Below are positions 1 to 8,465 of a stretch of DNA of 64,000 nt, in pieces. Source of the stretch: Pseudochrobactrum saccharolyticum. GTDB lineage: Bacteria; Pseudomonadota; Alphaproteobacteria; Rhizobiales; Rhizobiaceae. The DNA is taken from the NCBI RefSeq assembly GCF_008801715.1, contig NZ_VZPG01000002.1, positions 310,001 to 374,000 of the forward strand. The letters are read 5' to 3'. Made by a program: the position numbers and the translations under genes. The notes below the pieces were generated by a model that did not search any database, was not told the origin of the DNA, and saw only the letters and a program-made list of their open reading frames with translations. The stretch's first letter is position 1, and the number at the start of each line of letters is the position of its first letter.

Positions 1-2
1 TT

Positions 3-395
3 TTATTCTTCCTGACGGCGCGTGGAAGTGCGGTTTCGCTCATATTTCCTCTGAAGCGGGAAGGGCGGAAGCCATGTTTCACGGCGAATAGTCCATAATT
101 CATAGGTTGGTACGAATTGGTTCGGCTCATCAAGTGAGCCCAGATTTATTTCAATTTCGTCATCCGATCGCCCGAAGACCGTTGAGCCGCATTGCGGGCA
201 AAAATAGCGCTCCGCATAGCTGCGTGCATCACCGCTGATCGTGACGGCCTCCTGCGGGAATATTGCTGATGCATGGAAAAGAGCGCCGTGATGTTTGCGA
301 CAATCCAGACAGTGGCAAATACCAACCCGATAGGGCTTTCCCGTAGCGGAAAACCGCAGATTTCCGCAAAGACACCCGCCTGTAAACGTCTCCAT
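3..395 (-). CDS. GFA-family (CENP-V/Gfa fold) zinc protein
   Basis: This is a small protein of the glutathione-dependent formaldehyde-activating enzyme (GFA) family. The visible zinc ligands are CLCGNLRF near residue 8, CHCLDCRK near residue 28 and FCPQCGS near residue 66, the usual Cys arrangement of the fold. Most members have no proven substrate and the family name should not be read as a function. I start it at the ATG at 395, which has an AGGAG Shine-Dalgarno 6 bases upstream. A longer reading to 452 adds about 19 residues without family similarity. The TAA stop lies at 3-5, so the gene is complete. It is transcribed divergently from the next gene. Two more GFA proteins occur at 47.9 and 62.1 kb. 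Confidence 0.85.
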   Translation of the reverse strand: METFTGGCLCGNLRFSATGKPYRVGICHCLDCRKHHGALFHASAIFPQEAVTISGDARSYAERYFCPQCGSTVFGRSDDEIEINLGSLDEPNQFVPTYELWTIRRETWLPPFPLQRKYERNRTSTRRQEE

Positions 396-751
396 GGTTT
401 TTCTCCTTTGAGATAGGCAAGTCATTTTCCGTTTAAGCTCTGCAAAAAGCAAGAACAGGGGGGGGCCGAGAGGTGTGATTGTGGGTTTTTGTCAGGTATT
501 TGTCGAGACTTGAAGAGGTCTCAAAGTGGAGCGCAAATATCTCTTGTGCTTCACTTCTGCCAGCCATATCTGATTGTTCTGCAACGTGATTGCAGTATGT
601 TTGAGATAAAAGCGGGGTATCAGGATGACAGTTACTTTTTCGCCGGATGCCGGCGGGCGTAAGCCGGCTGTACACGGAACAGTTTATCAGTTCCGACTGG
701 TATCACTCATGGTGCGAATGCATGGCATCGCATCCATAGGATCGCTTTTAT
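396..751. other. Divergent intergenic region
   Basis: This stretch of about 350 bases separates two divergent genes and must hold both promoters. I see no convincing gene. A small inverted repeat, CGGAAC (675-680) and GTTCCG (690-695) with a 9-base spacer, lies 56 bases before the GNAT start and could be an operator. Nothing else stands out. Confidence 0.4.
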
Positions 752-1810
752 ATGCAAAAATTAGAGCAAAAGGCCTATCCGGCCGCTCAGGCCATTCTGG
801 CTGAACTTTCTTCAATTCATGTCACTATCGCTTCCGTTCTGGACGGATCAATCGACGGGGAAGTCTGGGCGGACAGTCCGGTAAACCCTAAGCTTGTCAT
901 CGTCATCAATGGAGACGGGTATTTTCTGGCCGGAAATCCGGATATTTCGCAACAAACTGCGAATGATATCAGGGATATAATTCCGGATTGGGCTTATCTG
1001 TTTGCCGAGGAATGCTGGTTTCCGCATTTCACCAAAATCTGGGGCAATCAGTTTGTCGTACCGCATCCCCGTATCCGTATGGGATATGTTGCAGGCAATG
1101 CGCTGCCGGAACCTTATCTGCCATCAGCAGAGTTTGAAATCGTTCCGATTAATCAGGAACTCTTTAGCCGCAATCCGGAAAACATTGAGTTGCTGGAGGA
1201 GAAGGCAGAAGGATGGGGTTCTGCGGATGCCTTCTTTGAAAATGCAGTCGGCTTCTGCGCATTACATCAGGGAGCAATGGTCAGCCATTGCCTGACGGAT
1301 AGTGTTTCTGGAACGCGCTGCGAAATTGGTGTGGACACAGATCCTGCTTTCCGGCGTATGGGGCTGGGACGCGCAGTGTCTTCTGCAACTCTTGCGGAAT
1401 GCATCCGACGGGGCATTCACGGTATCGAATGGCACAGTCATGCTTCGAACAAAGGATCGCTGGCCATTGGTAAAGCTGTCGGACTGACAGAGCTTGATCA
1501 CCATATGGCCTATAGTTGCAGCCTTCCTGCTGAAAATATCGGTGATTTGACCGATGAAACCTGTCTGAATCTTGCTTTGCATTTTGAAAAGGCAAGTCAG
1601 GAGATCAACTGGTGTCATTTCCACGCTGCCGGCGCGCGTGCGCTCTCAGGGGACAGGGAGAATGCGCTTAAGAATATCCGCCTGCTGATCGAGAGTGATT
1701 GGGAGGGAGAGGCTGAATGGCTTGAAAGATTCTGGGCACTCCAGTCACTGAGCGGTGATCCGGATTTTCACGCTTTGCTCAGACGCAAACGCGAAACGGA
1801 AGCCAGCTAA
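752..1810 (+). CDS. GNAT N-acetyltransferase with extra N-terminal domain
   Basis: The 352-residue protein is a two-part GNAT acetyltransferase. The N-terminal 110 residues resemble the extra domain of the PF12746-type GNAT family. The acetyl-CoA binding part is recognisable from the motif FRRMGLGRAVSSATL (about residues 204-218), which is the R/Q-x-x-G-x-G/A signature. The C-terminal 60 residues (ALSGDRENALKNIR onward) look like a helical, TPR-like tail. The acceptor substrate cannot be told from sequence. The gene stands alone and is followed by a hairpin at 1820-1847. The start has only a weak AGG upstream. Confidence 0.75.
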   Translation: MQKLEQKAYPAAQAILAELSSIHVTIASVLDGSIDGEVWADSPVNPKLVIVINGDGYFLAGNPDISQQTANDIRDIIPDWAYLFAEECWFPHFTKIWGNQFVVPHPRIRMGYVAGNALPEPYLPSAEFEIVPINQELFSRNPENIELLEEKAEGWGSADAFFENAVGFCALHQGAMVSHCLTDSVSGTRCEIGVDTDPAFRRMGLGRAVSSATLAECIRRGIHGIEWHSHASNKGSLAIGKAVGLTELDHHMAYSCSLPAENIGDLTDETCLNLALHFEKASQEINWCHFHAAGARALSGDRENALKNIRLLIESDWEGEAEWLERFWALQSLSGDPDFHALLRRKRETEAS

Positions 1811-1819
1811 AACCTGAAA

Positions 1820-1847
1820 CTTTGACGCATCGAAAGATGCGTCAAAG
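1820..1847 (+). terminator. Perfect 12-bp hairpin with GAAA tetraloop
   Basis: Arms 1820-1831 and 1836-1847 are perfectly complementary (CTTTGACGCATC) and enclose a GAAA loop, a stable GNRA tetraloop. It lies 10 bases after the GNAT stop. There is no T-tract, so it may protect the mRNA 3' end rather than act as a classical intrinsic terminator. Confidence 0.55.
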
Positions 1848-2040
1848 CACCTGATTGGGGCCAACAACGGGCATGGGGCTGATGAGACAATGCGGAGGAT
1901 GACTGTATAGGCCAGCGGGAGAACTCGTGCCAAATTACGTGCAGATGAAGAAGTAAAAGTCAGTTGCATTGCTTCAGTTGAAGCAAATCTATTGTTGCTG
2001 TAAAATGTATATATGAGGATGCATTTTTCGGGGGAAGACG

Positions 2041-2763
2041 ATGCAACAAACTCAGGAACATCAGTACTTCAATATCCGGCCGTCTTTTATTGCACTCATA
2101 TTGGCGAGTGCAATTGCCATTCTTATATTTTTTCATTCTGTTGTTATGGTGTGCTGGTATACCAAAGCCTGTGGGGTGGCGATGGACCCGATTAACCGTT
2201 TTGGCCATATGTTCGACCTCAACCGGGAAATGAACATACCAACCTGGTTTTCCGTGATCCAGCTATTTGTGACAGCTTGTAGCTTGGCGCTGGCCGCATG
2301 GGTTCAGCGATTACGATCACGCTCTGCAATCGCATGGTGGGGTTTGGCAGTGATATTCTTTTATATGTCGCTTGATGAGGCAACCGATATGCATGGTTTG
2401 TGGCGGATAGATGGTTATGTAGTTCCCGGTACAACACAGGCACTTTTTTCGTGGATCATTCCGGCTGTTTTTGTCGTGCTTATCATTGCTCTGATTTACA
2501 TCCGGTGGCTGATTACACTGCCACGACGCACAACAATATTGTTCTTTATAGCCGGTGCTGTTTTTGTGACCGGCGCCTTGATTTTCGAAGGGATCGGCGC
2601 TGTTCTGGCCGATGAAACCTTTTTCACGCCGTCCTATCTCATTGTTTCGACGATGGAAGAAACATTGGAGCTATTTGGCATTTTAATCATGCTTTATGCG
2701 GTGCTTGATTATCTTCAGGGGCAAGGACTTAAAATTGCACTTGTGCCTGAGTCACCCAGCTGA
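2041..2763 (+). CDS. Six-helix membrane protein with conserved-looking acidic motifs
   Basis: I do not recognise a named family. The 240-residue protein has about six hydrophobic segments (roughly residues 14-40, 64-84, 96-112, 128-152, 160-182 and 198-225). Two segments carry charged residues inside or at the edge of the membrane: YMSLDEATDMHG near residue 106 and MEETLELFG near residue 205. This pattern of LDE..H and EE.LE..G recurs in uncharacterised bacterial multi-pass proteins and suggests a functional site rather than a plain anchor. A GGGGGAAG Shine-Dalgarno precedes the ATG. It is a single gene with unrelated neighbours. Confidence 0.7.
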   Translation: MQQTQEHQYFNIRPSFIALILASAIAILIFFHSVVMVCWYTKACGVAMDPINRFGHMFDLNREMNIPTWFSVIQLFVTACSLALAAWVQRLRSRSAIAWWGLAVIFFYMSLDEATDMHGLWRIDGYVVPGTTQALFSWIIPAVFVVLIIALIYIRWLITLPRRTTILFFIAGAVFVTGALIFEGIGAVLADETFFTPSYLIVSTMEETLELFGILIMLYAVLDYLQGQGLKIALVPESPS

Positions 2764-3163
2764 AAATTCGTACAAGTTGGTAAGCCGTTGCTCCGGTGAC
2801 GGAATATCTGTGGTCTGATGTGGGCAATTTGTATTTCGAAGCAATGTAAAAAGGTAGAACGAATTATCCGCGATTATGATTGTCGTCAGACGTGTAGGTA
2901 GCTTTTTGTTCACAGCAGCTTGAGGTACGTTAGACGGCTAGAATGTAACTTTCCATGGTTCCTGACGCTTCGGTAACCAGTTCTTCCTCCAGTACGAAGA
3001 AGTAGCTATATCTCAGCAATAAATACAACTGCATCATAGTTGAGTTGTGGATTATATTCGTCAAAAGCGCAAATGTTGGTGTTTCTGAAATTCATATCGG
3101 TAAACTGTATAGTGGATTAAAAGCTATATTGCAGTTTTTTTAAATAAGATATGATCCCGGAAG
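2764..3163. other. Intergenic region without recognisable gene
   Basis: About 400 bases of A+T-rich sequence lie between the membrane protein and the diguanylate cyclase. I see no terminator-like hairpin with a T-tract and no coding stretch with a plausible start. It presumably carries the promoter of the downstream gene. Confidence 0.35.
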
Positions 3164-3877
3164 GTGGGGCGGTTGTTATCGAAGTTTGTGTTGAAACGAA
3201 CGGCAATAGTTGCGGTATTTGCTGCGACTATTTCAATATCATTTTCAACTGGTGTTCGTATAATCACTGGAACAGAATCCGATTTAATAACGGTCATTGT
3301 CAGGTTGACGCTACCGTTTTTGATCGCAATTCCGATTGGGATTTATTGGTTTTCCCGTTTGGAAAAACTGGAGCTTTCTTATCGCAGCGCCATTCGCAGA
3401 GCCAATGAACTGACGCGCATTGCGAGTGTTGATCCTTTAACCGGCATCCTTAATCGCCGCAGTTTTATTGAGCAATTTAATGCAGCAAGCGCCGCAGGAG
3501 TTCGAGGCTGGTTTTTACTGGCCGATATCGATTATTTGAAAGTGATAAATGACAAGTATGGCCACCTTGTCGGTGATGATGCTGTCGTTTCTGTCGCTCA
3601 GGCAATGGTCAACATATTGCCGTCAGATAGTTTGATTGCTCGTATTGGCGGGGATGAGTTTTGCGCCTTCATTCCAAAAGCATCATGTGCTGATATTGAT
3701 GACGCTATTGAGCAGATGAATGCGAAAGCTGATGATGAGCTACAGCAGCGACAGACAGATATTATGCATGTTTTGTCGCTCTCTGTTGGATATATGCCAT
3801 TAAAATCCAATCAGAAATTCAAGGATATAATGTCCCTCGCGGATGAGCGAATGTATCGCAAAAAAAGAGCGAGATAG
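3164..3877 (+). CDS. Membrane-anchored diguanylate cyclase (GGDEF)
   Basis: Two N-terminal hydrophobic segments (about residues 11-29 and 39-60) anchor a C-terminal GGDEF domain. The domain starts at VDPLTGILNRRSF and has the active-site motif RIGGDEF and the metal/substrate segment ADIDYLKVINDKYGH. All catalytic residues look intact, so it should make cyclic di-GMP. There is no RxxD inhibitory site five residues before the GGDEF motif, so product feedback inhibition is probably absent. The start is uncertain: GTG at 3164, or TTG at 3173, which sits 8 bases after a GGAAGG. No sensor domain beyond the membrane segments is visible. Confidence 0.85.
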   Translation: MGRLLSKFVLKRTAIVAVFAATISISFSTGVRIITGTESDLITVIVRLTLPFLIAIPIGIYWFSRLEKLELSYRSAIRRANELTRIASVDPLTGILNRRSFIEQFNAASAAGVRGWFLLADIDYLKVINDKYGHLVGDDAVVSVAQAMVNILPSDSLIARIGGDEFCAFIPKASCADIDDAIEQMNAKADDELQQRQTDIMHVLSLSVGYMPLKSNQKFKDIMSLADERMYRKKRAR

Positions 3878-4025
3878 TCACCAGCCAGTAAGTTGTTTTG
3901 CGCTGGAGTACCCGATATATGATGAATGTCATATCGAAGTGAAAGCCAACTCACTTAATCCAGCAAAAATATTTCATGGGGATTCGTGGGGATAATTCTA
4001 AGAAAACGTACGCAGAACAGGCGTA

Positions 4026-4053
4026 TAGGAACGCGTTAGGAACGTTAGGAACG
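4026..4053. repeat. Three TAGGAACG direct repeats
   Basis: TAGGAACG occurs at 4026-4033, 4037-4044 and 4046-4053, just beyond the terminator of the tRNA gene. The spacing is 11 and 9 bases. I cannot assign a role. Confidence 0.5.
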
Positions 4054-4056
4054 CTT

Positions 4057-4096
4057 AAAAAAATAGCACCAGCTAAGTCATTGAAATAGCTGGTGC
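4057..4096 (-). terminator. Intrinsic terminator of tRNA-Leu, overlapping its CCA end
   Basis: On the minus strand GCACCAGCTA (4096-4087) pairs with TAGCTGGTGC (4075-4066), followed by a run of seven T (4063-4057). The 5' arm includes the encoded CCA end of the tRNA, so terminator folding and the tRNA acceptor end compete for the same bases. Confidence 0.8.
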
Positions 4097-4176
4097 GGAC
4101 GGCGGGACTTGAACCCGCAAGCTCTAAGAGCGGCAGATTTTAAGTCTGCTGAGTTTACCGATTTCTCCACGTCCGC
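4091..4176 (-). tRNA. tRNA-Leu (anticodon UAA)
   Basis: Read on the minus strand, the gene starts GCGGACGTGG at 4176 and ends GTCCGCACCA at 4091. The acceptor stem GCGGACG pairs with CGTCCGC. The anticodon stem GCAGA/TCTGC encloses loop CTTAAAA, giving anticodon TAA (4142-4140). A long variable arm of the class II type is present between the anticodon and T arms, and the T arm GCGGG-TTCAAGT-CCCGC is clear. The CCA is genome encoded. Length is 86 nt, normal for tRNA-Leu. Confidence 0.97.
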
Positions 4177-4402
4177 AGTGCAAGATGTTTTATGCACCTG
4201 AAACCTGCCTTTTGATCCGTGATTTGCTGGCGGAAGTCAAGGCGCAGATTGCGTGCTGAGTGAAAAATCTGCCGGAATATCACTCGGCATAAATATATTC
4301 TGCAAAAATCAATATTGATTGAAATCAGTAATTTAGTCTCATGTAACTCACGTCACATAAGAGTGGCAGCGGCCGGACTATACCGGCCGCGGCAAGATAT
4401 TC

Positions 4403-5104
4403 TTAAACTGAACGCGTAATGCCGCCATCAACGCGGATATTCTGGCCGGTAATATAACCCGCGCCATCAGACGCCAGAAATGCGATGGTTTCGGCAATTT
4501 CCTGCTCGGTGCCGTAGCGCTGCATTGGTATGCGATCTTTGAATTCCTGCTTTTCCGGCAGGCTGTCGATAAAGCCCGGCAGAATATTATTCATGCGAAT
4601 ATTGTCGGCAGCATATTTGTCGGCAAACAGCTTGGTATAGGAGGCGAGGCCAGCGCGGAATACACTGGAGACCGGAAAAGCCGGATCCGGCTCAAAGGCT
4701 GCAAATGTTGAGATATTGATGATCGAGCCGCTTTTTTGCGCCTGCATGATTGGCGTTACCAGTCGCACAGAGCGCACCACATTCATGAAATAAACATCCA
4801 TGCCGCGATGCCAGTCTTCATCTGAAAAATCCAGCAAACCGCCACGTGGCCCGTGGCCCGCGCTATTCACCAATACGTCTACGCGACCCCATTTCTGATG
4901 CGCGCTGTCGATAAGCTTTTGCAGGTCATCATTAGACTGGTTGCTGCCGGTTACGCCGATGCCGTCATAGGTCTTTGCCAGCGCTTCACCTTTGCCAGAT
5001 GAGGATAAAACTGCAATTTTATAGCCGTTATCCGCCAGTTTGCGTGCTGCCGCTGCGCCCATGCCTGAACCACCGGCAGTAATAATCGCTACTTTTTCGT
5101 CCAT
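4403..5104 (-). CDS. Atypical short-chain dehydrogenase/reductase family protein
   Basis: The 233-residue protein has a clear SDR Rossmann fold: the nucleotide-binding loop TAGGSGMGAA (residues 9-18), the NSAG motif (about 81-84), the INIS strand and the C-terminal GYITGQNIRVDGG. The catalytic Tyr-xxx-Lys is not present. Aligned on the following AGL, the expected Tyr and Lys are Ser and Arg (PVSSVFRAGLASYTK). Classical SDR oxidoreduction by this Tyr/Lys pair is therefore not possible as usually drawn. I recall related alphaproteobacterial proteins with the same VFRAGL segment, so this seems to be a subfamily rather than a damaged gene. It is divergent from ade. Confidence 0.85.
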   Translation of the reverse strand: MDEKVAIITAGGSGMGAAAARKLADNGYKIAVLSSSGKGEALAKTYDGIGVTGSNQSNDDLQKLIDSAHQKWGRVDVLVNSAGHGPRGGLLDFSDEDWHRGMDVYFMNVVRSVRLVTPIMQAQKSGSIINISTFAAFEPDPAFPVSSVFRAGLASYTKLFADKYAADNIRMNNILPGFIDSLPEKQEFKDRIPMQRYGTEQEIAETIAFLASDGAGYITGQNIRVDGGITRSV

Positions 5105-5345
5105 ATTCTATCGCTCCCGATTTGAATTTTCCTGAAGCTGCCATGAAAATGCTTTTGCTGTAAAGTATTATATAGTCAGTGTTATAATAATTATTGTGCC
5201 GTTTGAGAGACGCGGCCTAGCTGTGTAATCCGATGAGATAATTGCTTAAACAATCAAAACAAACTGGTAATTTCCGGCTAAACTTGGCAAAACTGATTTT
5301 TGCCTGCGCCGGATATTTATGACCGGTCATGCCATGGAGGCCATC

Positions 5346-7166
5346 TTGTCATCATCAGATCTAAAAAAGTCAAAAACTGAAATCAAATCATGGGCAGCAT
5401 CTGCGCCTGTTCTGGTTGATGTTGCCATGGGGCGCAAACCGGCCGATTTGGTTGTGCGCAACGGTCGTCTGGTCAGCGTTTACTCTGGTGAGATTGTTGC
5501 GGGCATTGATATCGCTATTGTCGAAGGGCGTTTTGCCTATGTCGGCCATGATGCAACCCATTGCATTGGTGCGACAACCAAGGTTGTGGATGCTGAAGGG
5601 CGCTATCTGGTGCCGGGTCTGTGCGATGCGCATATGCATGTCGAAAGCGGCATGGTGACAGTCACAGAATTTACCCGTGCGGTTGTTCCGCATGGCACGA
5701 CCTCGATGTTTATTGATCCGCATGAAATCGCCAATGTGCTTGGGCTTGAAGGCGTGCGGCTAATGCATGATGAAGCTATGGCCATGCCGGTCAATGTCTA
5801 TGTGCAGATGCCAAGCTGTGTGCCTTCTGCACCGGGACTGGAAAATGGCGGCGCGGAAATCGGTGCGGCAGAAGTGCTGGAAGCCATGAGCTGGCCGAAT
5901 ATTATCGGTCTTGGTGAAGTGATGAACTTCCCCGGCGTTGCCAATAATGACCCGACCATGCGCGGCGTGATTGATGCCACGATGAATGCAGGCAAGACGG
6001 TCGGCGGCCATTATGCTTCGCCTGATCTTGGCCGTGCGTTCCACGGCTATGTGGCCGGCGGCCCTGAGGATGACCATGAAGGCACACGCGCGGAAGATGC
6101 GATTGCCCGCGTGCGTCAGGGGATGCGCGCAATGCTGCGCCTTGGTTCCGCATGGTTCGATGTGGCAACACAGGTCAAAGCGATTACCGAGCAGGGCTTG
6201 GATTCCCGTAATTTTGTGCTCTGCACCGATGATAGCCATTCCGGCACTCTGGTGCATGAAGGCCATATGGATCGCGTTGTGCGTCATGCCATTGCGCAAG
6301 GCTTGAAGCCGGTGACGGCCATTCAGATGGCGACGATTAATACGGCTCAGCATTTCCGCTTAGAGCGCGAAATCGGCTCTATCACACCGGGTCGCCGTGC
6401 GGATTTCCTGATCGTGTCTGATCTCTCGGCGCTGACGATTGAGCGCGTTTACGGACGCGGTGTGTTGCTGGCTGAGCAGGGCAAACTGGTTGCGGAAATT
6501 GCACCTTATAAATATCCGGCAAAAGCGAAAAACACTGTAAAGCTTGGTCGTAAGTTCTCGGCACAAGACTTTGATATTCAATCACCAAAGCCAACTAAAA
6601 ATGTAACGGCGCGCGTTATCGGCGTGATTGAAAATCAGGCGCCGACACGCGCTTTGGAAGCCGAGCTTTCAGTGAGTGACGGCATTGTGCAGATGGATCG
6701 CCGTAATGATGTTTGCCAGATTGCTCTGGTTGAGCGTCATCGCGGTTCAGGACAGATTACCAATGCTTTCGTGTCCGGCTTTGGCTATACGCTCGATTGC
6801 GCACTGGCTTCAACCGTTGCCCATGACAGCCATCACATTATCGCTGTCGGCACCAATAAGGAAGATATGGCGAAAGCCGTTAATCGTCTGGGTGAGATCG
6901 GTGGCGGCGTGGTGCTTTATTCCAAGGGCAGGGAACTGGCCTGTGTGGAAATGCCGATTGCCGGTCTGATGTCCGATGAACGTGCCGAGATCGTTGCCGC
7001 AAAAGCGGACAAGCTGGTGAAAGCCATGGCTGCGATGGGTTGCACATTGAATAATGCCTATATGCAGCACTCGCTGTTGGCTCTTGTGGTGATACCGGAA
7101 CTGCGCATTTCCGATATCGGTTTGGTGGATGTGCGTAGCTTCGAGAAAGTTGATTTGTTCCTATGA
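5346..7166 (+). CDS. ade: Adenine deaminase
   Basis: Adenine deaminase of the amidohydrolase superfamily converts adenine to hypoxanthine and ammonia in purine salvage. The metal-binding motif GLCDAHMHVESGM, the DPHEIANVLG segment, GGHYASPDLGRAFHGY and the late TDDSHSGTLVHEGHMD are all in place, followed by the C-terminal adenine-deaminase domain. Length (about 600 residues) is normal. The best start is TTG at 5346 because GGAGG ends five bases before it. In-frame ATGs at 5319 and 5334 have no good ribosome site. The stop overlaps the ilvA start by four bases (ATGA), so the two are translationally coupled. Confidence 0.93.
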   Translation: MSSSDLKKSKTEIKSWAASAPVLVDVAMGRKPADLVVRNGRLVSVYSGEIVAGIDIAIVEGRFAYVGHDATHCIGATTKVVDAEGRYLVPGLCDAHMHVESGMVTVTEFTRAVVPHGTTSMFIDPHEIANVLGLEGVRLMHDEAMAMPVNVYVQMPSCVPSAPGLENGGAEIGAAEVLEAMSWPNIIGLGEVMNFPGVANNDPTMRGVIDATMNAGKTVGGHYASPDLGRAFHGYVAGGPEDDHEGTRAEDAIARVRQGMRAMLRLGSAWFDVATQVKAITEQGLDSRNFVLCTDDSHSGTLVHEGHMDRVVRHAIAQGLKPVTAIQMATINTAQHFRLEREIGSITPGRRADFLIVSDLSALTIERVYGRGVLLAEQGKLVAEIAPYKYPAKAKNTVKLGRKFSAQDFDIQSPKPTKNVTARVIGVIENQAPTRALEAELSVSDGIVQMDRRNDVCQIALVERHRGSGQITNAFVSGFGYTLDCALASTVAHDSHHIIAVGTNKEDMAKAVNRLGEIGGGVVLYSKGRELACVEMPIAGLMSDERAEIVAAKADKLVKAMAAMGCTLNNAYMQHSLLALVVIPELRISDIGLVDVRSFEKVDLFL

Positions 7167-8419
7167 GTGATTTTATACAATCGGTAAAACAGGCTACGCA
7201 GCAAATGCGCGGCCTGTTCGGCGAAACACCTTTGTTGCGTAATGATTATCTGTCGCGCAAATATGGTGCGGATATCTGGCTGAAGCGCGAAGACCTGACG
7301 CCGGTACGCTCCTATAAAATCCGTGGTGCATTCAACTTCATTTCTGCCGCGATTAAAAAAGCCGATCCGAATGCGGTTTTTGTCTGTGCGTCTGCGGGCA
7401 ATCATGCGCAGGGTTTCGCCTATGTCTGTCGTCATTTCGGCCGCAAGGGCGTGGTCTTTATGCCGGTGACAACACCGCAGCAGAAGATCGACAAGACCCG
7501 CGCTTTCGGTGCCGAGTTTATCGAAATTCGTCTGGTCGGCGATATTTTTGACCAGTGCTATGCCGCCTCGCAGGATTATGCCAAGGCCGAAGGCGGGGTG
7601 ATGGTGCCGCCATTCGATCATATGGGCATCATCACCGGTCAGGCATCGGTTGCGCAGGAAATTTCCGAGCAATTACCGGAAGACAAAATCCCCGATCTGA
7701 TGATGCTGCCGGTTGGCGGCGGCGGTCTTTCTGCCGGTGTAACGCTTTATGTGAAAGCACTGGGCTGGCCGACAGAGTTTCGCTTTGTCGAGCCGCAGGG
7801 TGCGCCAAGCCTCAAACTCAGCCTTGAAGCAGGCAAGCGCGTCAAGCTGCAGACTGTTGATAATTTTGTTGACGGTGCGGCTGTTGGTGAGCTGGGCGCA
7901 GAGAATTTCAAAATTCTCAAAACCTATCCGGCATCATCCGTTATCAATGTGCCGGAGAACCGTCTTTGCGGCACGATGACGGAAATGCTCAATGTTGAAG
8001 GCGTGGTGCTGGAGCCAGCCGGTGCTCTGGCAATTGATGCGCTGAAAGATTTCAAGAAGAGCGAACTCAAAGGCAAAACCATTGTTCTGGTGGTTTCCGG
8101 CGGTAATTTCGACTTTGAACGTCTGCCGGACGTCAAAGAACGTGCGCTGCGCTATGAAGGGCTGAAGAAATATTTCATCTTCCGCTTCCCGCAGCGTCCG
8201 GGTGCGTTGCGTATGTTCCTCGATCTGCTCGGGCCAGAAGATGATATTGCTCGTTTCGAATATTTGAAAAAATCGGCACGAAATTTCGGTTCTGTGCTGA
8301 TTGGTATCGAAACGAAAGATGCGAAGAACTTCGCTATTCTCGATAAGAAGTTCAAGGAAGCGGGCTGGGCCTATCAGGATATTACCGATAATCAGGTTCT
8401 AGCTGATTTCATCATCTGA
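7163..8419 (+). CDS. ilvA: Threonine ammonia-lyase (threonine dehydratase)
   Basis: This PLP enzyme deaminates threonine to 2-oxobutanoate, the entry step of isoleucine synthesis. The Schiff-base lysine is K52 in VRSYKIRGAF, and SAGNHAQGFAY and PVGGGGLSAG are the cofactor phosphate and ring contacts. The C-terminal 90 residues (FRFPQRPGALRMFLDLLG onward) form an ACT-like regulatory domain, which points to the biosynthetic, isoleucine-sensitive form. The length of 418 residues fits the one-ACT type. It overlaps ade by four bases, an unusual coupling of purine salvage with isoleucine synthesis. A hairpin follows at 8430-8465. Confidence 0.93.
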   Translation: MSDFIQSVKQATQQMRGLFGETPLLRNDYLSRKYGADIWLKREDLTPVRSYKIRGAFNFISAAIKKADPNAVFVCASAGNHAQGFAYVCRHFGRKGVVFMPVTTPQQKIDKTRAFGAEFIEIRLVGDIFDQCYAASQDYAKAEGGVMVPPFDHMGIITGQASVAQEISEQLPEDKIPDLMMLPVGGGGLSAGVTLYVKALGWPTEFRFVEPQGAPSLKLSLEAGKRVKLQTVDNFVDGAAVGELGAENFKILKTYPASSVINVPENRLCGTMTEMLNVEGVVLEPAGALAIDALKDFKKSELKGKTIVLVVSGGNFDFERLPDVKERALRYEGLKKYFIFRFPQRPGALRMFLDLLGPEDDIARFEYLKKSARNFGSVLIGIETKDAKNFAILDKKFKEAGWAYQDITDNQVLADFII

Positions 8420-8429
8420 TGAAGATTTA

Positions 8430-8465
8430 AACAGTGTCCTATGTTTATTTGCATAGGACACTGTT
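8430..8465 (+). terminator. Terminator hairpin after ilvA
   Basis: Arms AACAGTGTCCTATG (8430-8443) and CATAGGACACTGTT (8452-8465) are perfectly complementary over 14 bp with an 8-base loop. A T-rich but interrupted tail follows. It closes the ade-ilvA operon. Confidence 0.75.

Noticed and set aside
4026-4096. Possible attachment site of a genomic island at tRNA-Leu
   Set aside because: The repeated AGCTGGTGC near the tRNA end is the terminator stem, and no integrase or second copy of the tRNA 3' end is present in the window.
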